The notes under the pieces were generated by a model. The model was not told where the DNA came from. It saw only the letters and a program-made list of their open reading frames with translations, and made no database searches. Below are positions 23,325 through 34,434 of a DNA stretch of 64,000 nucleotides, piece after piece. Made by a program: the position numbers and the translations under genes. Each line of letters opens with the position of its first letter. The first letter of the stretch is position 1. Source of the DNA: Cyclaneusma minus (Eukaryota; Ascomycota; Leotiomycetes; Marthamycetales; Marthamycetaceae); contig JAKZHN010000039.1 of NCBI GenBank assembly GCA_037179335.1, forward strand, positions 62,001 through 126,000, given 5' to 3'.

Positions 23325-23941
23325 ATGAGTACATTTGGCAGCCCAGGAGGGCGACAAGCCAGCGGTACCCCTACACCGTGAGTACATCATCTGCAAATTC
23401 AATTCCATCTGTAGCAAAAAGAAACCAGAATGCTGATGGTGTGCAGGCCTGAGCGTGGAAGTTTTCCTCTGGATCACGATGGTATGTCTTGATGCCGCAT
23501 GGTAGCAGCAATCATCTCCTTTTCTTTCTCCTTCCATGGACAAGAATGGTAGAGGGCGGTTGAAGAGGGATTTGGATCATTGGACTGTTTCTAATGGTTT
23601 GGTGGGAAATCAGGTGAATGCAAAGATGTCATGATTTCGTATCTCTCGTGCATCAAACGCGTGAAAGGCGTGAATGACCCTGAATGCCGCAATATTGCAA
23701 AGTCGTATCTGGGTTGTCGGATGGACAGGTGAGTTTGAATATGTCTTTCTTGATGCTTGTTCGCTTGTTCGTCAATCCAGCTGTCTTGGGCATGTTGCTG
23801 ATGGGAGTTTGTGTTGCTTTGTTGGACAGGAATCTGATGGCGAAAGATGAATTCAAGAATTTGGGATTTCAAGATGAGAAGGAGGCGAAGAAGGTGGAGG
23901 AGAAGCCCGAGGAGGGGAAGAAGGGGGAGCTGAGATGGTGA
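23325..23941 (+). CDS. COX19: Cytochrome c oxidase assembly factor Cox19
   Basis: Small twin CX9C protein of the mitochondrial intermembrane space, imported by the Mia40/Erv1 oxidative relay and needed for copper delivery to cytochrome c oxidase. Exons 23325-23377, 23447-23481, 23614-23728 and 23830-23941; introns of 69, 132 and 101 nt; 104 aa, close to the usual 90-105. Recognised by the family signature PPERGSFPLDHDGECK and SYLGCRMDRNLMAKDEFKNL. The cysteine pairs are C32/C42 and C54/C64, each separated by exactly nine residues. The C-terminal 25 residues are a lysine/glutamate-rich tail typical of fungal members. All splice junctions keep frame and fit GT-AG. The gene occurs singly, with no mitochondrial partners next to it. 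Confidence 0.95.
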
Positions 23942-25199
23942 GGGGTCAGGAGGGCTGAGGAAATGACATAGGGGTTAGGTGGGCGAGGCGGATGTACAAT
24001 TCAGTCATGGAAAGGCGTTGGGGCGTGGCATACTCGCAGTCTTTTGACATGAGGTCTGAAAGGGAATTCATGGCGTTTCTTTCATGTTCATGTGCAAGTG
24101 TCACGCTTTCGTGTCGCAAAGAAGAAGGATTGCTGGCAAATGGCAACCTTCAGCTTCCACTCCATCATCTGGAGAGCGTCTAATCAGAGTGATAGTAGCT
24201 AGGCGCCTTGTTTTCGTTGAGTGAGCATGTAGCTGACCCAGGAGCATTCCTAATAATTTGGATTAATCCAAGTTATCTGGACTTCACCAGATTACTGGGG
24301 TGGTTCCAAGTTACTTGGAGTTTTCAACATGGTTCGACAGAAGCTTTGAAACTTGCAAAGTTGAAAGAGGCGACAGCAGTCCTCTTGCAGTGGAGGCATG
24401 TATTATGTCTCTGTAAACCCCTGGGGTGCTTGGCGAGATTGTGTCTGCAAAAACGGTACAGAGACCCCCCCGATCACTGGAGTCTGGACTGTGAATTGTG
24501 ATAGCCACTCGGTCTTGATAGGTAAGAAGGAGCGTGAAGGGCTCAGAAGCAACTGAAAGCCTCCTACCGGCATGGTCTTTCTATGGACAGTATCTTTTTA
24601 ACTTGGCATTCTAGGGTACCCTTTATCAGGGGGAGGAATCCTTAACTGTAAGCTTAGAGTAGCTGCCAGCCAGAACAGTTCCTGTCAATTCAAGTGAGCC
24701 GGCGCTCTCGTAAAGTCCCCAGACGCGTCCCCCAATCCCCCAATCCTTCTCCCTCCACCTCCATCACCGGTCTGTCTAGAGACTTTTGATGCTGCGAATA
24801 GTTACACTCTTCACCGGCCGACTCCCACGACGACATCATAGTCTCTCGGCGTTCGCCCATCATGGCCTCCTCATCAAATCCTCCTCATCAAATCCTCCTC
24901 CTCTTCCCTCCTCTGCCCAACCATCCTCCCCTATCACTGTCATCTCCGCCTCCAGTGGCAGCACCGCCACAGCGAGTGGCAGCACCGCCACAGCGAGTGG
25001 CGCAGCAAGTCTACACAGCCATAAAAGCAGCGACGACGAGATGACTTCTCACACCTCTCCCCCAAAGTGGCAGTCTGCCCCCATCTCGCCTTATTTCGGC
25101 GGTCTTGAGCACAAAGGCTTCGGCCTCACTCAGATTGTCTCGGAGAAGGGTCGTGACTCGATTCAGACTGGCGACCCCAAAGAGAATCTACGCGTCGAT
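23942..25199. other. Intergenic region between COX19 and NPR3
   Basis: Contains a 19-bp array (24232-24326). From 24720 it is C/T-rich, with a 21-bp tandem pair (GGCAGCACCGCCACAGCGAGT, near 24957 and 24978). A frame in phase with NPR3 is open from 24789 to the first intron, so part of this stretch could be coding if translation starts upstream. Confidence 0.5.
24232..24326 (+). repeat. 19-bp-period array, locus 5 (5 units)
   Basis: Units start at 24232, 24251, 24270, 24289 and 24308: GCTGACCCAGGAGCATTCC, TAATAATTTGGATTAATCC, AAGTTATCTGGACTTCACC, AGATTACTGGGGTGGTTCC, AAGTTACTTGGAGTTTTCA. The register is exactly 19 throughout despite strong divergence. Confidence 0.8.
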
Positions 25200-27653
25200 A
25201 TGGACGCGCCGCTCCTCCCCGCCAATCCGTCCCTCGTGGGCGTGGCCCTTACCGTGAGTAAACTCCTTTCTCATATCGCCTCTTCCAAGTCGTCACCATA
25301 CAAGGCCTTTGTCGCGTTGGAAAGTACATTCGAGGATGGAAATGTTTCTCAAGCACGACATCAGTGTGGCTAAGAACCAAGAGCACGGACCAAGCACCCG
25401 ACATGTCCTTGGCGCTGTTATTTTCTCTCGAAATCATTTCCTTCTGGTGTTTCATTCACATGATGCATTTTCACTTTTGAAATGGAATAAAGGACGAACC
25501 TGGAGCAATTGGGAACTATGTCGAGCTTTGAAGAGCGAAAACTCGAGACTAACGTTGCTGTCTAGATCCGCTCCCGTGACGGACCACGCCTCGTCTTCCA
25601 CTATCCGGCCAGACCCAACACAAAGATCGCCCGACTCCCCAAGGTCTACGGCACCGAGCTCGATCTGAGCGATGACGAGGAAGACGACGAAGTCTTCGAG
25701 GACGACGATGACCTCGAGGAGGAATTCGCCATTACCCAGGACCTCGAGAACTTGGATCTCGGCGGTAAGAAGGCCCGACAGGCTGACCCATGGGACGGCG
25801 AGGAGCACTACAATAACAAGGACGGCCAGCATGTGGTCCCCTGGGAGCACCTCTTCGAGTTCGAGACCAGGGACCTCGAAAGCATCCTCACGCCCCACAA
25901 GGCCTACCATAAGAAGAGATTCGAGCTGACTCTGGATCCTCTTACCTACGTCTCCTACCCCATTCATGTCCGCGGTGATGGCACATGGAAGAAGCCAAAG
26001 AAGGACAAGAAGGCCGTCGCCGCTATGGCAGAGTCAATGATGAGCGATAAGACTCTCGGCCCCGAGACCGCCAAAGCTGCCGCCGAGAAGAAGCCTGACA
26101 AGGGCAAAGCGAAGGCTGAGGATGATGAGAAGACTGCGATGACCATGTTCAACGTGGTTTTCATCACCAATCCCGACCGCCGCGAGAAGCAAATCAGGAA
26201 CTGCGCCATCTATGAGCACATCGCAAAGAAGATCAACAAGGCGCTCAAGTATGCCCAGGCACAGAGCAACTACGTCTGGAAGGAATCCGAGTTGATTGGT
26301 ATCCTAAAGGAGAGGGCTCGTGAAGATCGTCGCCCGATGAACCACCTCTGGACTGAGATCCTGGAGAAGTCTACTCTTGCCCGTGGCCTCCAGGAAATCT
26401 ACGAAGCCATCTCCCGTAACAAGATCGCCAATATTCATTTCGGCTCATCTCCCACCGTTAATCTGTCTGTCCAGATTCCTCTTCCTCTCTACATGACTAC
26501 GTTGCCTGAGCGCGACGAAAGGGCTATGCCGGGTCTTTGCGTTACGACGGCAAATCCCACGGAAGAAGACGGCGATCCAGACAAAGATTACAGTGTCGTT
26601 AACAAGCACTTCGCCTTGCTCCTTCTTGAGGATCTTGACAAGTTGGTGTCTAATATTCAAGCCGAGGGTGGTCAGCTTGGACCTACTTTGATTGAATACC
26701 TTAATATTTCTAAGCCCACCGTGTCTTTCGCGCAGTTGGCACAGACACACTCGATCCCCCTGAGCGATATCTGCACTCTCGCACAGCACCTTATCTACTG
26801 GCGCCGTGCTATGGCAATCCCACCTCTTCACCACCGAGATGTCTACGTAGTCTCGCCCAACGCTCCTAACCATGACCTCCCTAAGGCGTCCGCTGAATGG
26901 GCCAAGACCTTCCCTCTTGCGCCAGTTCTCCCCAGCTTCCTAGCCAAGTTGTCCGAAGGTCCTCGTCCGTACAAGATCTTCGCCCCTAGCAAGGACCACC
27001 GCCCTACCTACATGGAGATGCTCGCGTGGCTTCTTCGCGGTGGTTGGGTCATCAACTTGCGCACGTACTGTTACATCATCGCCTGGCCTGAGGTCATCTA
27101 CGAGGCTCATTACCGAATGGACCTTGAGAAAATCATCGCAGCCCGTCAAGCCATCAACCGCGCCGAGGCCAAGCAGAAGGCCAAGGCCAAGAAGGCTGCT
27201 AACCCCGATGATGACGATGACGAGGAAGCCGCTGAGGAACCCGAGTCCGACGATGAGGTCTCCGCCGACGAGCTTGCCAAGATGAAGGAAGAAGTCGCCG
27301 CTCTCAACGAGAAATTCCGCGCCCTCCCCAAGCCTGAGGTCAACGAATACGCCAGCGACCACAATCCCCTCCACGTCCGCCACATCAAACCGCACATCAT
27401 CAAGAACCCCAACCGGGCCGATCAGCAGGAGAGCATGTATCTCGAGACGATCGCCAAGCGCCTGGGCAAGTTTGGTGGTGGTGACAAGGCCGAGTCTGAG
27501 CGGCGCATGAAGGAGTTCCGTCGCTTCACTCCCTACTGCGACGGGAAGAGTGCCTTCGAGATGGTTGGCATGATGGAGGGCCTCACGCGCAAGGAGGTGT
27601 GGAACCGCTTCATGATCTTTGAAGAGTACATCATCGCCCATCGACATTGGTAG
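25200..27653 (+). CDS. NPR3: Nitrogen permease regulator 3 (GATOR1/SEACIT subunit)
   Basis: Npr3 pairs with Npr2 and Iml1 in the vacuole-associated GATOR1 (SEACIT) complex, which inhibits TORC1 during amino-acid or nitrogen limitation. Exons 25200-25253 and 25566-27653; 713 aa. Family hallmarks are the N-terminal longin-like strand PSLVGVALT-IRSRDGPRLVFHYPARP, the DPLTYVSYPIHV and MFNVVFITNP core, the WRRAMAIPPLHHRDVYVVSPNA block, and the C-terminal FRRFTPYCDGKSAFEM winged-helix region with an RFMIFEEYIIAHRHW end. An acidic insert lies near residues 525-560. The intron is unusually long at 312 nt. The start is uncertain: MDAPLLPANPSLVGV at 25200 is like family N-termini, but in-frame ATGs also occur at about 25041 and 24789 with no intervening stop. 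Confidence 0.92.
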
Positions 27654-28904
27654 ATGTCGTTCCGACAAACTTCATGATGCACGCGGCTTCCACGGTTTTG
27701 CTTTTGCTTTTTCATGACATGCAATGCGAGGCGCAATGGTAACAGTCACGAGTTACGGTTGCATGGGAAGGGTCCTTGCATTGGAGTTCGGAATACCATG
27801 GGTGATGGGTTCATTAGGGCAGTGCGGCTTTCTGCTGCATGGCCATTGACTGCGAGCTCACAACTTCAGCGCGTTCAGTAGATAGCTTTCTACGCGCACA
27901 ATGATACGAATTCGAATTTGAAACTTTGCTCTTTGCTTCGATTGTGCCTGTGCTATGCGCAATATGAGGTCGTAGTTAGAAATCTAGTTAAGGCGGTCTA
28001 TGCATAGGAAATATTGCGAGAGAGCCTTGTGGGAGCAGCTTGGAGACCACCCACACCACGAATCACTTGCCCACAATGATTCAGTGACACTGGAAGAGGA
28101 TTCAGGGCACAAATATTCGGATAACCCTACTCGACTCCGACCGAGTACGAGAGCGCCCACCCACAATTGAAGTGTTCAGGACGAGTCCACCGACCCAAAG
28201 CGCGCAAGTTTGCTGCCCAATTCCCCATCGTGACAGTGACCAAATCGAAAATAACGAACCTCCCCATCAATAAGAGAGTAACACGTATCCTTTCCCTACT
28301 CAAATCGCACAAATTTTCCGCTCATCTGGTTATCCCCTCTCAGTTCCGTGGTTGCGCTCCCCCTCCTATTCACACGAAACAGTCACGAACAGTCACCCGC
28401 CCTTGCGAACCACGGTTCACCCCCTTCTGCGCAACCAATAGGAACAATAGGAACAGAACAATATCCAAGCCCTGCCTGATTCACAGGGCCCGCTTAATCC
28501 CCAGATTTTCCAAGCGCCAATTCAGCTCGCCTAGCGCCGTTTGCTCCAGGCGACCGAAAAAATATATGTGCTCGTCCAAGGCCCATTCTTCCTTTCCTCT
28601 CTCCATCACCCACGACGCACACCTGCGCATACCATCTTGATCAAAACTGGTACCCAAAGCCTCGAGCTTCTCGGACGACTTGCTCTCGCAATTCAATCAA
28701 GCCTTTCAACCAAGTTCCATTCAAGTCCATCCGGACTCACTCGCTTTCAAGCACGATTCAAGATTCCGAAGTCTAACTTCGAACCAACTTCGCCAGCAAC
28801 TTTTGCAGATTCGCTCTGTAACTACGCAGCTTCGTTCGCCCAAGGCTTTTCGCACAACGACAATTTCATCAAAAGCCTCATCAACCGAACACCGAGCAGT
28901 CATC
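27654..28904. other. Intergenic region NPR3 to hypothetical gene
   Basis: No gene seen. 28250-28900 is C/T-rich with repeated CCATC/TTCAAG words and probably contains the leader of the next gene. Nothing else stands out. Confidence 0.4.
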
Positions 28905-31064
28905 ATGGCTCCTCGCATCATATTCAAGACTGGAACCAAACCCAAGTCGTAAGTCTCTACTTCCTATCCCATCTTCGCATACCATCGTTCTCTTCTGCGC
29001 ACACCTCCTGCTTCGCCTCGTCCCCTTCCACCTTCGCTTTCCATCTCGCGTTCCATCAAAACCTCATCAAGACCACAAACTAACGCCCACCACAGCACCC
29101 GGATCAAAAGCATCTCGCCAACCGCCAAAGCAACTGCCATGGCCACGCTCACCAACACCAAGGGCGCCTCCCCTGCCAAAAAGGCCGCTCGCGCCAACAA
29201 GTTGAGCCCCAAGTCCTCCATCGCCCGTCCTGCCCAGCCTCTCAGCGCCACTACCGGCAAACCTCGTCTCGCTCTCCGTCTAGCCCAACCTGCCAGCGCC
29301 ACTATCAGCAAAGCTCGCATCGCTCTCCGTCTTGTTGACGGCAGAGTCATCACCCAGAACTCGCCCGGCCAGTATGTCTACACCGAGCCGGTCGTTATCA
29401 AGAAAGAGAATACGGCTGAGCCTATGCAGGGCGTCGAGGGTGGTGACGGATATGAAACGGATGATCCGATTGATATGTCTGGCATCCCTGAATGGAAAGA
29501 TCCTGTTGAGGAGGAGGCTGAGTTCATGGATTGCATTGAACGGGCCAGCATCGCCGCTGTCCGCCAAGCTCTCAGCGATGTCGACATGAACGACTCTGCC
29601 ATTGTCGATGAGGAGTTGGAGTCACAAGCTCATCGACGCGCTGCCTGCAACGACATTGACATGGAAAACTACGACGATGATTACGGAGCCGAGTCCGAGC
29701 ACGAGGTCGAGCCCGTACAAGAGCAAGAGCTGAAGCAGACGAATGTCTCACAGCCTGACGACGACGCCGAGCACGAAGACGATGAGGAGTATGACGACGA
29801 CGATGAGGATCCTCCCATTGGTCCCTTCGAAGCCAACGACCCTCACGGCATCCGCGTCCTCATCCAGCGTGAGTCCTATCTCAACCTCAAGGACTGGAAC
29901 CCTCCCTCCCAGAGATTCGGCTCCGAAGAATGCACCGAAGAATTCCCCTCCTACGACGGCGAGGCCGAAAAAGAAGCCCTCCGCATCTACAACGCCCCCA
30001 ACAACCACCTCCTCACCCTAGGCATCTGCCACCTCGGCGACCCACGCTACTTCGGCATCGAAGCGTACTTCCGCATACGCGGCCGCGGCGACAAGGGTGA
30101 TATCTTCGAGGGAGCTACTGATGGGGCTGTGCCTTCTATGATGTATGGCAAACACACGCTTCGCTTGTTTTCGCCCGAGGAGTTGAGTGATCATGAGGTG
30201 GAAAAGGGGTTTGACTTGAAGAAGAGGGAAAAGTGGTATATCGGGCAGTTGAGGAAGAAGAGGGAGGGGGAGAGGAGGGAGGAGGAATTAAAAGAGGCGA
30301 GAATTAAGGAGAAGAAGGCGAGGAAGGAGAGGAAGAGGATAGAGAGGGAGGAGAAAGAGGCGAGGGAGAAGGAGGAGGCGTGGAGGGCGGAGAGGTTGAA
30401 GGTTGCGAGGGAGAGGGAGGTGGCGAGGGCGGAGATGTACAGGCAGAGAGCAGTGGAGGCTGACAGGCAGAGAGCAATGGCTGCTGAGTGGGAGAGACAA
30501 GGCGATGTCGTAAGACAATCAATTGAGGAGAAAGAGTGTGTGGAGCGAGAGGAGAGCCAAGAGGAGGAAGCGGCGGCAAAGGCCAAGTCCACCAAGTCAG
30601 CCAACGCAAAGAAGTCAAGAAAGCCTAGGCGGCCCCCCATGACAGCCGAAGAGGAAGACTTGAGAATTGCGGCGCTCCACGAGATTCTGGAGAAATCCAG
30701 GATCGTGAATGAGAGGAGGAAGAAAGAAGCGCAGGATAAGAGAGACGCGGCGGCGCAGAAGAAAAAGGATGATGCGCAGAGGAGGAAGGATGAGTTTGCC
30801 CAGTGGAAAAAGGAGGCGGCTGAGAAGAGGGAGAAGAAGAGGGCTGATGCGCTGAAGAAGAAGGAGCTGGCTAAGCAGAAAAAGGAGATTGCGAAGTGGA
30901 AGAAAGATGGGTTTAAGGTCGAGGGTGAGGGTGAGGATGAGGATGAGGTGATGGAAGACGTGGATAAGGAGGAGTACGACGAGGAGGAAGTCCAAAAGAC
31001 CAATGCGGTCGATAAGAAAGCTGTGGACCGTGTGTCGTCGTGGTTGTTTGGTGGTCGCTCGTAG
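28905..31064 (+). CDS. Hypothetical highly charged coiled-coil protein
   Basis: Exons 28905-28948 and 29096-31064; a 147-nt intron; 670 aa. I do not recognise the family. The N-terminus (MAPRIIFKTGTKPKS) is followed by a basic Ala/Pro/Lys segment to about 70 and an acidic region with Asp/Glu runs near 180-245. A compact, non-repetitive middle block follows at about 255-355 (VLIQRESYLNLKDWNPPSQR, then YNAPNNHLLTLGICHLGDPR), the only part that looks like a folded domain. From about 385 to 630 lies a Lys/Arg/Glu/Ala-rich, probably helical coiled coil (for example KKAARKE-like heptads), ending in an acidic tail and WLFGGRS. DNA of the coiled-coil part is strikingly purine-rich (GAGGAG/AAGAAG). 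Its basic/acidic character would suit a nucleic-acid or chromatin context, but that is a guess. Confidence 0.75.
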
Positions 31065-32724
31065 AGCCAGAGCATTGGTTTCTTCGAAGCGGAGGCGTTC
31101 AGCGGCATTGCGAAGCTTTGCTTGGAATTGCATTGGCATTGGCATTTACGATGAGGCGGATTGGACAACACCCACGGCGACGCATCGAGCGACGCATAGC
31201 AGACTCGCATTCATCATTCGACATCCGTTCATCACTCTTCGGCAATTCATCTTCGGCAAACAGGATACTCTGCACTCTTTTCCCCATCTAGAGACGACGA
31301 ATCTCGATGGGTTTCAACGAGGCGGAGTTGGAATACCAGTCTTCAAAGAATACTCGGAAGGCGATGATCACCTATTCGCTCAGGTTAATAGATGGAAATG
31401 CGCAGGCAATGCGTACTGGGCGATGGATTCTTCATTCTTCAATCACTTGGATGCGCTGCGACACATAGCAGGTTCTTGTGTTTCTGCGGCTGGCATGATC
31501 GGGCATGCACAGCAGCGTTGAAAATTCAAAACAATTCCAGATCTTGTGTTCATTTCGCTTCGCATGTGATGATTTGACTTTAACTGTTTCCAGTATCCTA
31601 GCTGCCGTTAGTGAATCGTACCTTCTGACATGTAGTTAAGCAGTGACTAATAGAATGGTTTCTGGAGGGCTAGTCTCCTCTTACCATCAGAGATGCATAA
31701 CCCAGCGAACAGCAGATGGGCTATGACATGAAAGAGGCAATGAAGCGGAATGTTGCCAAATAAACTCCCAAGAAGTCATGCACGAACATACAAGTAGATC
31801 GGTGACTCATCCATACACTCCGCGCCTGATTGATAACTTGACGGGTTCTCGTTCACTGGCGAAATACATCCATCACACACGCGCACATCCGAGGTAGAGG
31901 TCAATACACCTCGCATCTGACAACTTGGCAGGTTCGGGTTCACTGACTACCGTTAGTGAATGGAGCCTAATGTTGCCTTCTTCAAGTGGCCTCACCTGCT
32001 CACGTGTATCACGGCCCATCACAACATCCATCACACACGCACATCTCAGTAGACAGGTCCAAAGGTAGAGGTTGGAACAGTGTAATGTATTAAGCAATCT
32101 GCAGTAGCCATGGCAAGCAGACCCAGCCTAGCTGCTAGCTAAAAGCGACCGGACAGCAAGTATATAAACGCGAAAGGCGAGAAAACCTGCCAAGAACTTG
32201 CCAATAATCCATATCCCGAATTCCCGAATCCTTAAAAAGACAAAATCTGTCTAAGACAGAAGACGTACTAAAGTCAATCTCGAATGCAAAGGTATCACTA
32301 GAATAATCCCGAAAACAACCCAGACCCGAAGACAACAGAAAAGAGGCGCATCCAGCGCTATCCCATACCCGGAGAAGGCTAAAAAAATTCAACCTGGAAA
32401 CCAGAGATACCCGGGCATGAGGACGTAAACGCTTCCCTGCCGATAGCCCGCAAAGTGGGGGAAATAAACCACCTCCCAGGGCCATAGGAAAGGAAAAGAG
32501 ACTAAGCAAATGCACACTCGGAGCCCGTGGGCTAGGAGTAAATCTGAATCGAGTAAACGCCATAGCCCACCATCCAGCTCCATAACGTCCATGCATGCAT
32601 GCCACGCGAGATGTTAACGCCAAGGAAACGAGTAGACAAGAAAAACCGACCAACAAGAATAGACAAGAACGCAACAGCGGGTCCAAGAACAGTTGGTCGC
32701 TTCTTGAATCCAACAGGACCCACA
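31065..32724. other. Convergent intergenic region
   Basis: Lies between the plus-strand hypothetical gene and the minus-strand bHLH gene, so it should contain both 3' ends. It holds a diverged tandem duplication (31808-32072). The words CCGTTAGTGAAT near 31606 and 31950 are related. No gene is supported: the minus-strand open frame 32135-32809 has no recognisable content and overlaps the bHLH end. Confidence 0.45.
31808..32072 (+). repeat. Diverged tandem duplication with inserted segment
   Basis: Copy 1 (31808-31900) and copy 2 (31901-32072) share, in order, a CCTGATTGATAACTTGACGG-like start, GTTCACTG, ACATCCATCACACACGC, GCACATC and GGTAGAGGT. Copy 2 has about 75 extra bases in the middle containing CCGTTAGTGAATGG, which matches a word near 31606. 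Confidence 0.65.
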
Positions 32725-34434
32725 TCAGTTGAGCTCCATGCTGTACTCGTCCTCCTCTTTGAAGCTGATAGATCCAGGGCCGCTTCCACCAGAATTGTGG
32801 CCGCTCCAATATTGACCGGCACCAGCGCCAGTCTGTCCAGCGTCGCCGGCACCACTGTGGTCATCGGGGCTAAGCGACTGACCGTCGCCACCAAGAGGGT
32901 CGCCCTTATGGTCGGTGTATTCGGGAACGCGAAGACCGCTACCTGAGCATCGTGAGTACGAGAAAGTCGAAGCAACGTTCTTCTTCATCGCACTCATCAG
33001 CTCAGACTGCATGCGCTTCTCGTCCTCGGTCACCTCAAATGGGTATTGACCACCGAGCTCGGAGATCAGGTTGGCAAGCTCTTCTTGCTGCTGCATCTTG
33101 ACGTAGAGCATCCACATAAGATCTCGAGTCCAGCTGACAGCTCCGTTCAGAATATCACCCTTGTTTGGACCCTTGTCCTTCTCCTCCAGTGGAATACCTT
33201 GGGTGATGTTTCCGGTCGCCCGTCGAGCACCTGGGCCAGCGAGGCCGGAGGTGGCTTGGTTTGGTGGGCTCGTAGATAGACCGGTTAGGGTAGGCGACAA
33301 AGGCGAGTTGTTTTGGATCGCCTTGCGGACCTTCTCGTCCTCCAACCTGTGCATCGGAACGAGATGACTGAGCTCTTGGATGCGCTCGTTGATGTTGTCC
33401 CGTCTTCGGCGTTCCACAAGGTTGTGCGACTCGCGTCTCCGGCGCCTCTTCATCTCCTGTGTTGATGTTGCTCCTAGCTTTGGTGGTAGAGATCCAGTCT
33501 TCAACATGTCTGAAATCTGGGGATTCGGATGCATGCCAGCTTGCATGGGTGAGCCAAACTGGGATCCAGGGAATGAGGTCATGCTGCTTGGAGTATGTTC
33601 CCATTCGCCGGACAAAGTCTTTGAATGACCGTGGTGACTTGTTCTGATAGGTTGAGATGGGTAACCGCCAGCATCGGGACCATTCAGGTTAAGACTCTGC
33701 ACAGCCAGACCGGGGGTCTTAGGTGTCAAAGGACTGCGAGTGTTCGAGCTTTTGCGCTGCATAGTCTGGGATAACCGAGGTCGGGATTTGGAAGCCATGT
33801 ACCCGTTGTCTATTGAGCCGCTGTGCATCTCGCTAGCCAATGGCGAGCCATAGGAAATAGGAGATTGTAATGAGCCGCCGAACCCCTGCTGCTGTTGCTG
33901 CATTTGGCGGAACTGCATGGCACCAAAGTTGTGAACAAAGGGGCTTTGGATAGGGTCACCCTCCGGCGTATTTGAGTAGCCATTGATATGCTGATCAATG
34001 GAGAGGGGCGCACCATTGTTACTGTACACGCTCTGTGGAGGGCTGAAGTCAAAGTCGTTCAGGCTGTTGAAATCTTGACCGGGTCCCGATAGGCCGTTGT
34101 TACTGTGATGAGAGTCGTGTGGTAGGGTATCTAAGAGATCGTCGTCGTCCAGCGTCGAAAAGCCCTTTGGGAAAGTGGCATTTGGATTGGATGAGTGGCC
34201 ACCATGGTTGTTGTTCTGGAATGGGGATCCAAAAGGCGCACCCTGAGTCGACATTGTGTTGTTGGTCATGAGATCGTTCGGGTTGATACTTCCACCACCA
34301 AACTGGTTGAAATGCTGGTTCGACATGTTGAACGGCTGCTGACTAGCTCCCATGTACCGCTGATGTCCGCCGGTAAAGAAGTTATCTTCTGGTTCGTCTT
34401 TAATGAATGGGCTAGTAGCGCCTGCACCAGCCAT
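32725..34434 (-). CDS. Basic helix-loop-helix transcription factor
   Basis: Uninterrupted minus-strand gene, 569 aa. Start MAGAGATSPFIKDEPED is at 34434; the frame continues 20 codons further up without an ATG. Residues about 1-320 are Asn/Gln/Ser/Pro-rich and probably an activation region. The basic region and helix 1 lie near 325-355 (RRRRRESHNLVERRRRDNIN, then ERIQELSHLVP). They are followed by an unusually long loop of about 60 residues with Ser/Pro/Thr, and helix 2 near 420-445 (KGDILNGAVSWTRDLMW). The H-E-R positions that contact E-boxes are present (H-LVE-RRRR). The general architecture resembles the fungal Rtg3/USF-like group, but no ortholog name can be claimed. The upstream region has no adjacent gene for more than 5 kb, suggesting extensive regulation. 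Confidence 0.88.
   Translation of the reverse strand: MAGAGATSPFIKDEPEDNFFTGGHQRYMGASQQPFNMSNQHFNQFGGGSINPNDLMTNNTMSTQGAPFGSPFQNNNHGGHSSNPNATFPKGFSTLDDDDLLDTLPHDSHHSNNGLSGPGQDFNSLNDFDFSPPQSVYSNNGAPLSIDQHINGYSNTPEGDPIQSPFVHNFGAMQFRQMQQQQQGFGGSLQSPISYGSPLASEMHSGSIDNGYMASKSRPRLSQTMQRKSSNTRSPLTPKTPGLAVQSLNLNGPDAGGYPSQPIRTSHHGHSKTLSGEWEHTPSSMTSFPGSQFGSPMQAGMHPNPQISDMLKTGSLPPKLGATSTQEMKRRRRRESHNLVERRRRDNINERIQELSHLVPMHRLEDEKVRKAIQNNSPLSPTLTGLSTSPPNQATSGLAGPGARRATGNITQGIPLEEKDKGPNKGDILNGAVSWTRDLMWMLYVKMQQQEELANLISELGGQYPFEVTEDEKRMQSELMSAMKKNVASTFSYSRCSGSGLRVPEYTDHKGDPLGGDGQSLSPDDHSGAGDAGQTGAGAGQYWSGHNSGGSGPGSISFKEEDEYSMELN

Noticed and set aside
30191..31210. 339-codon minus-strand frame opposite the coiled-coil gene
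   Set aside because: It is the antisense shadow of a Lys/Glu-rich coding strand (giving Ser/Phe/Leu) and not an independent gene.
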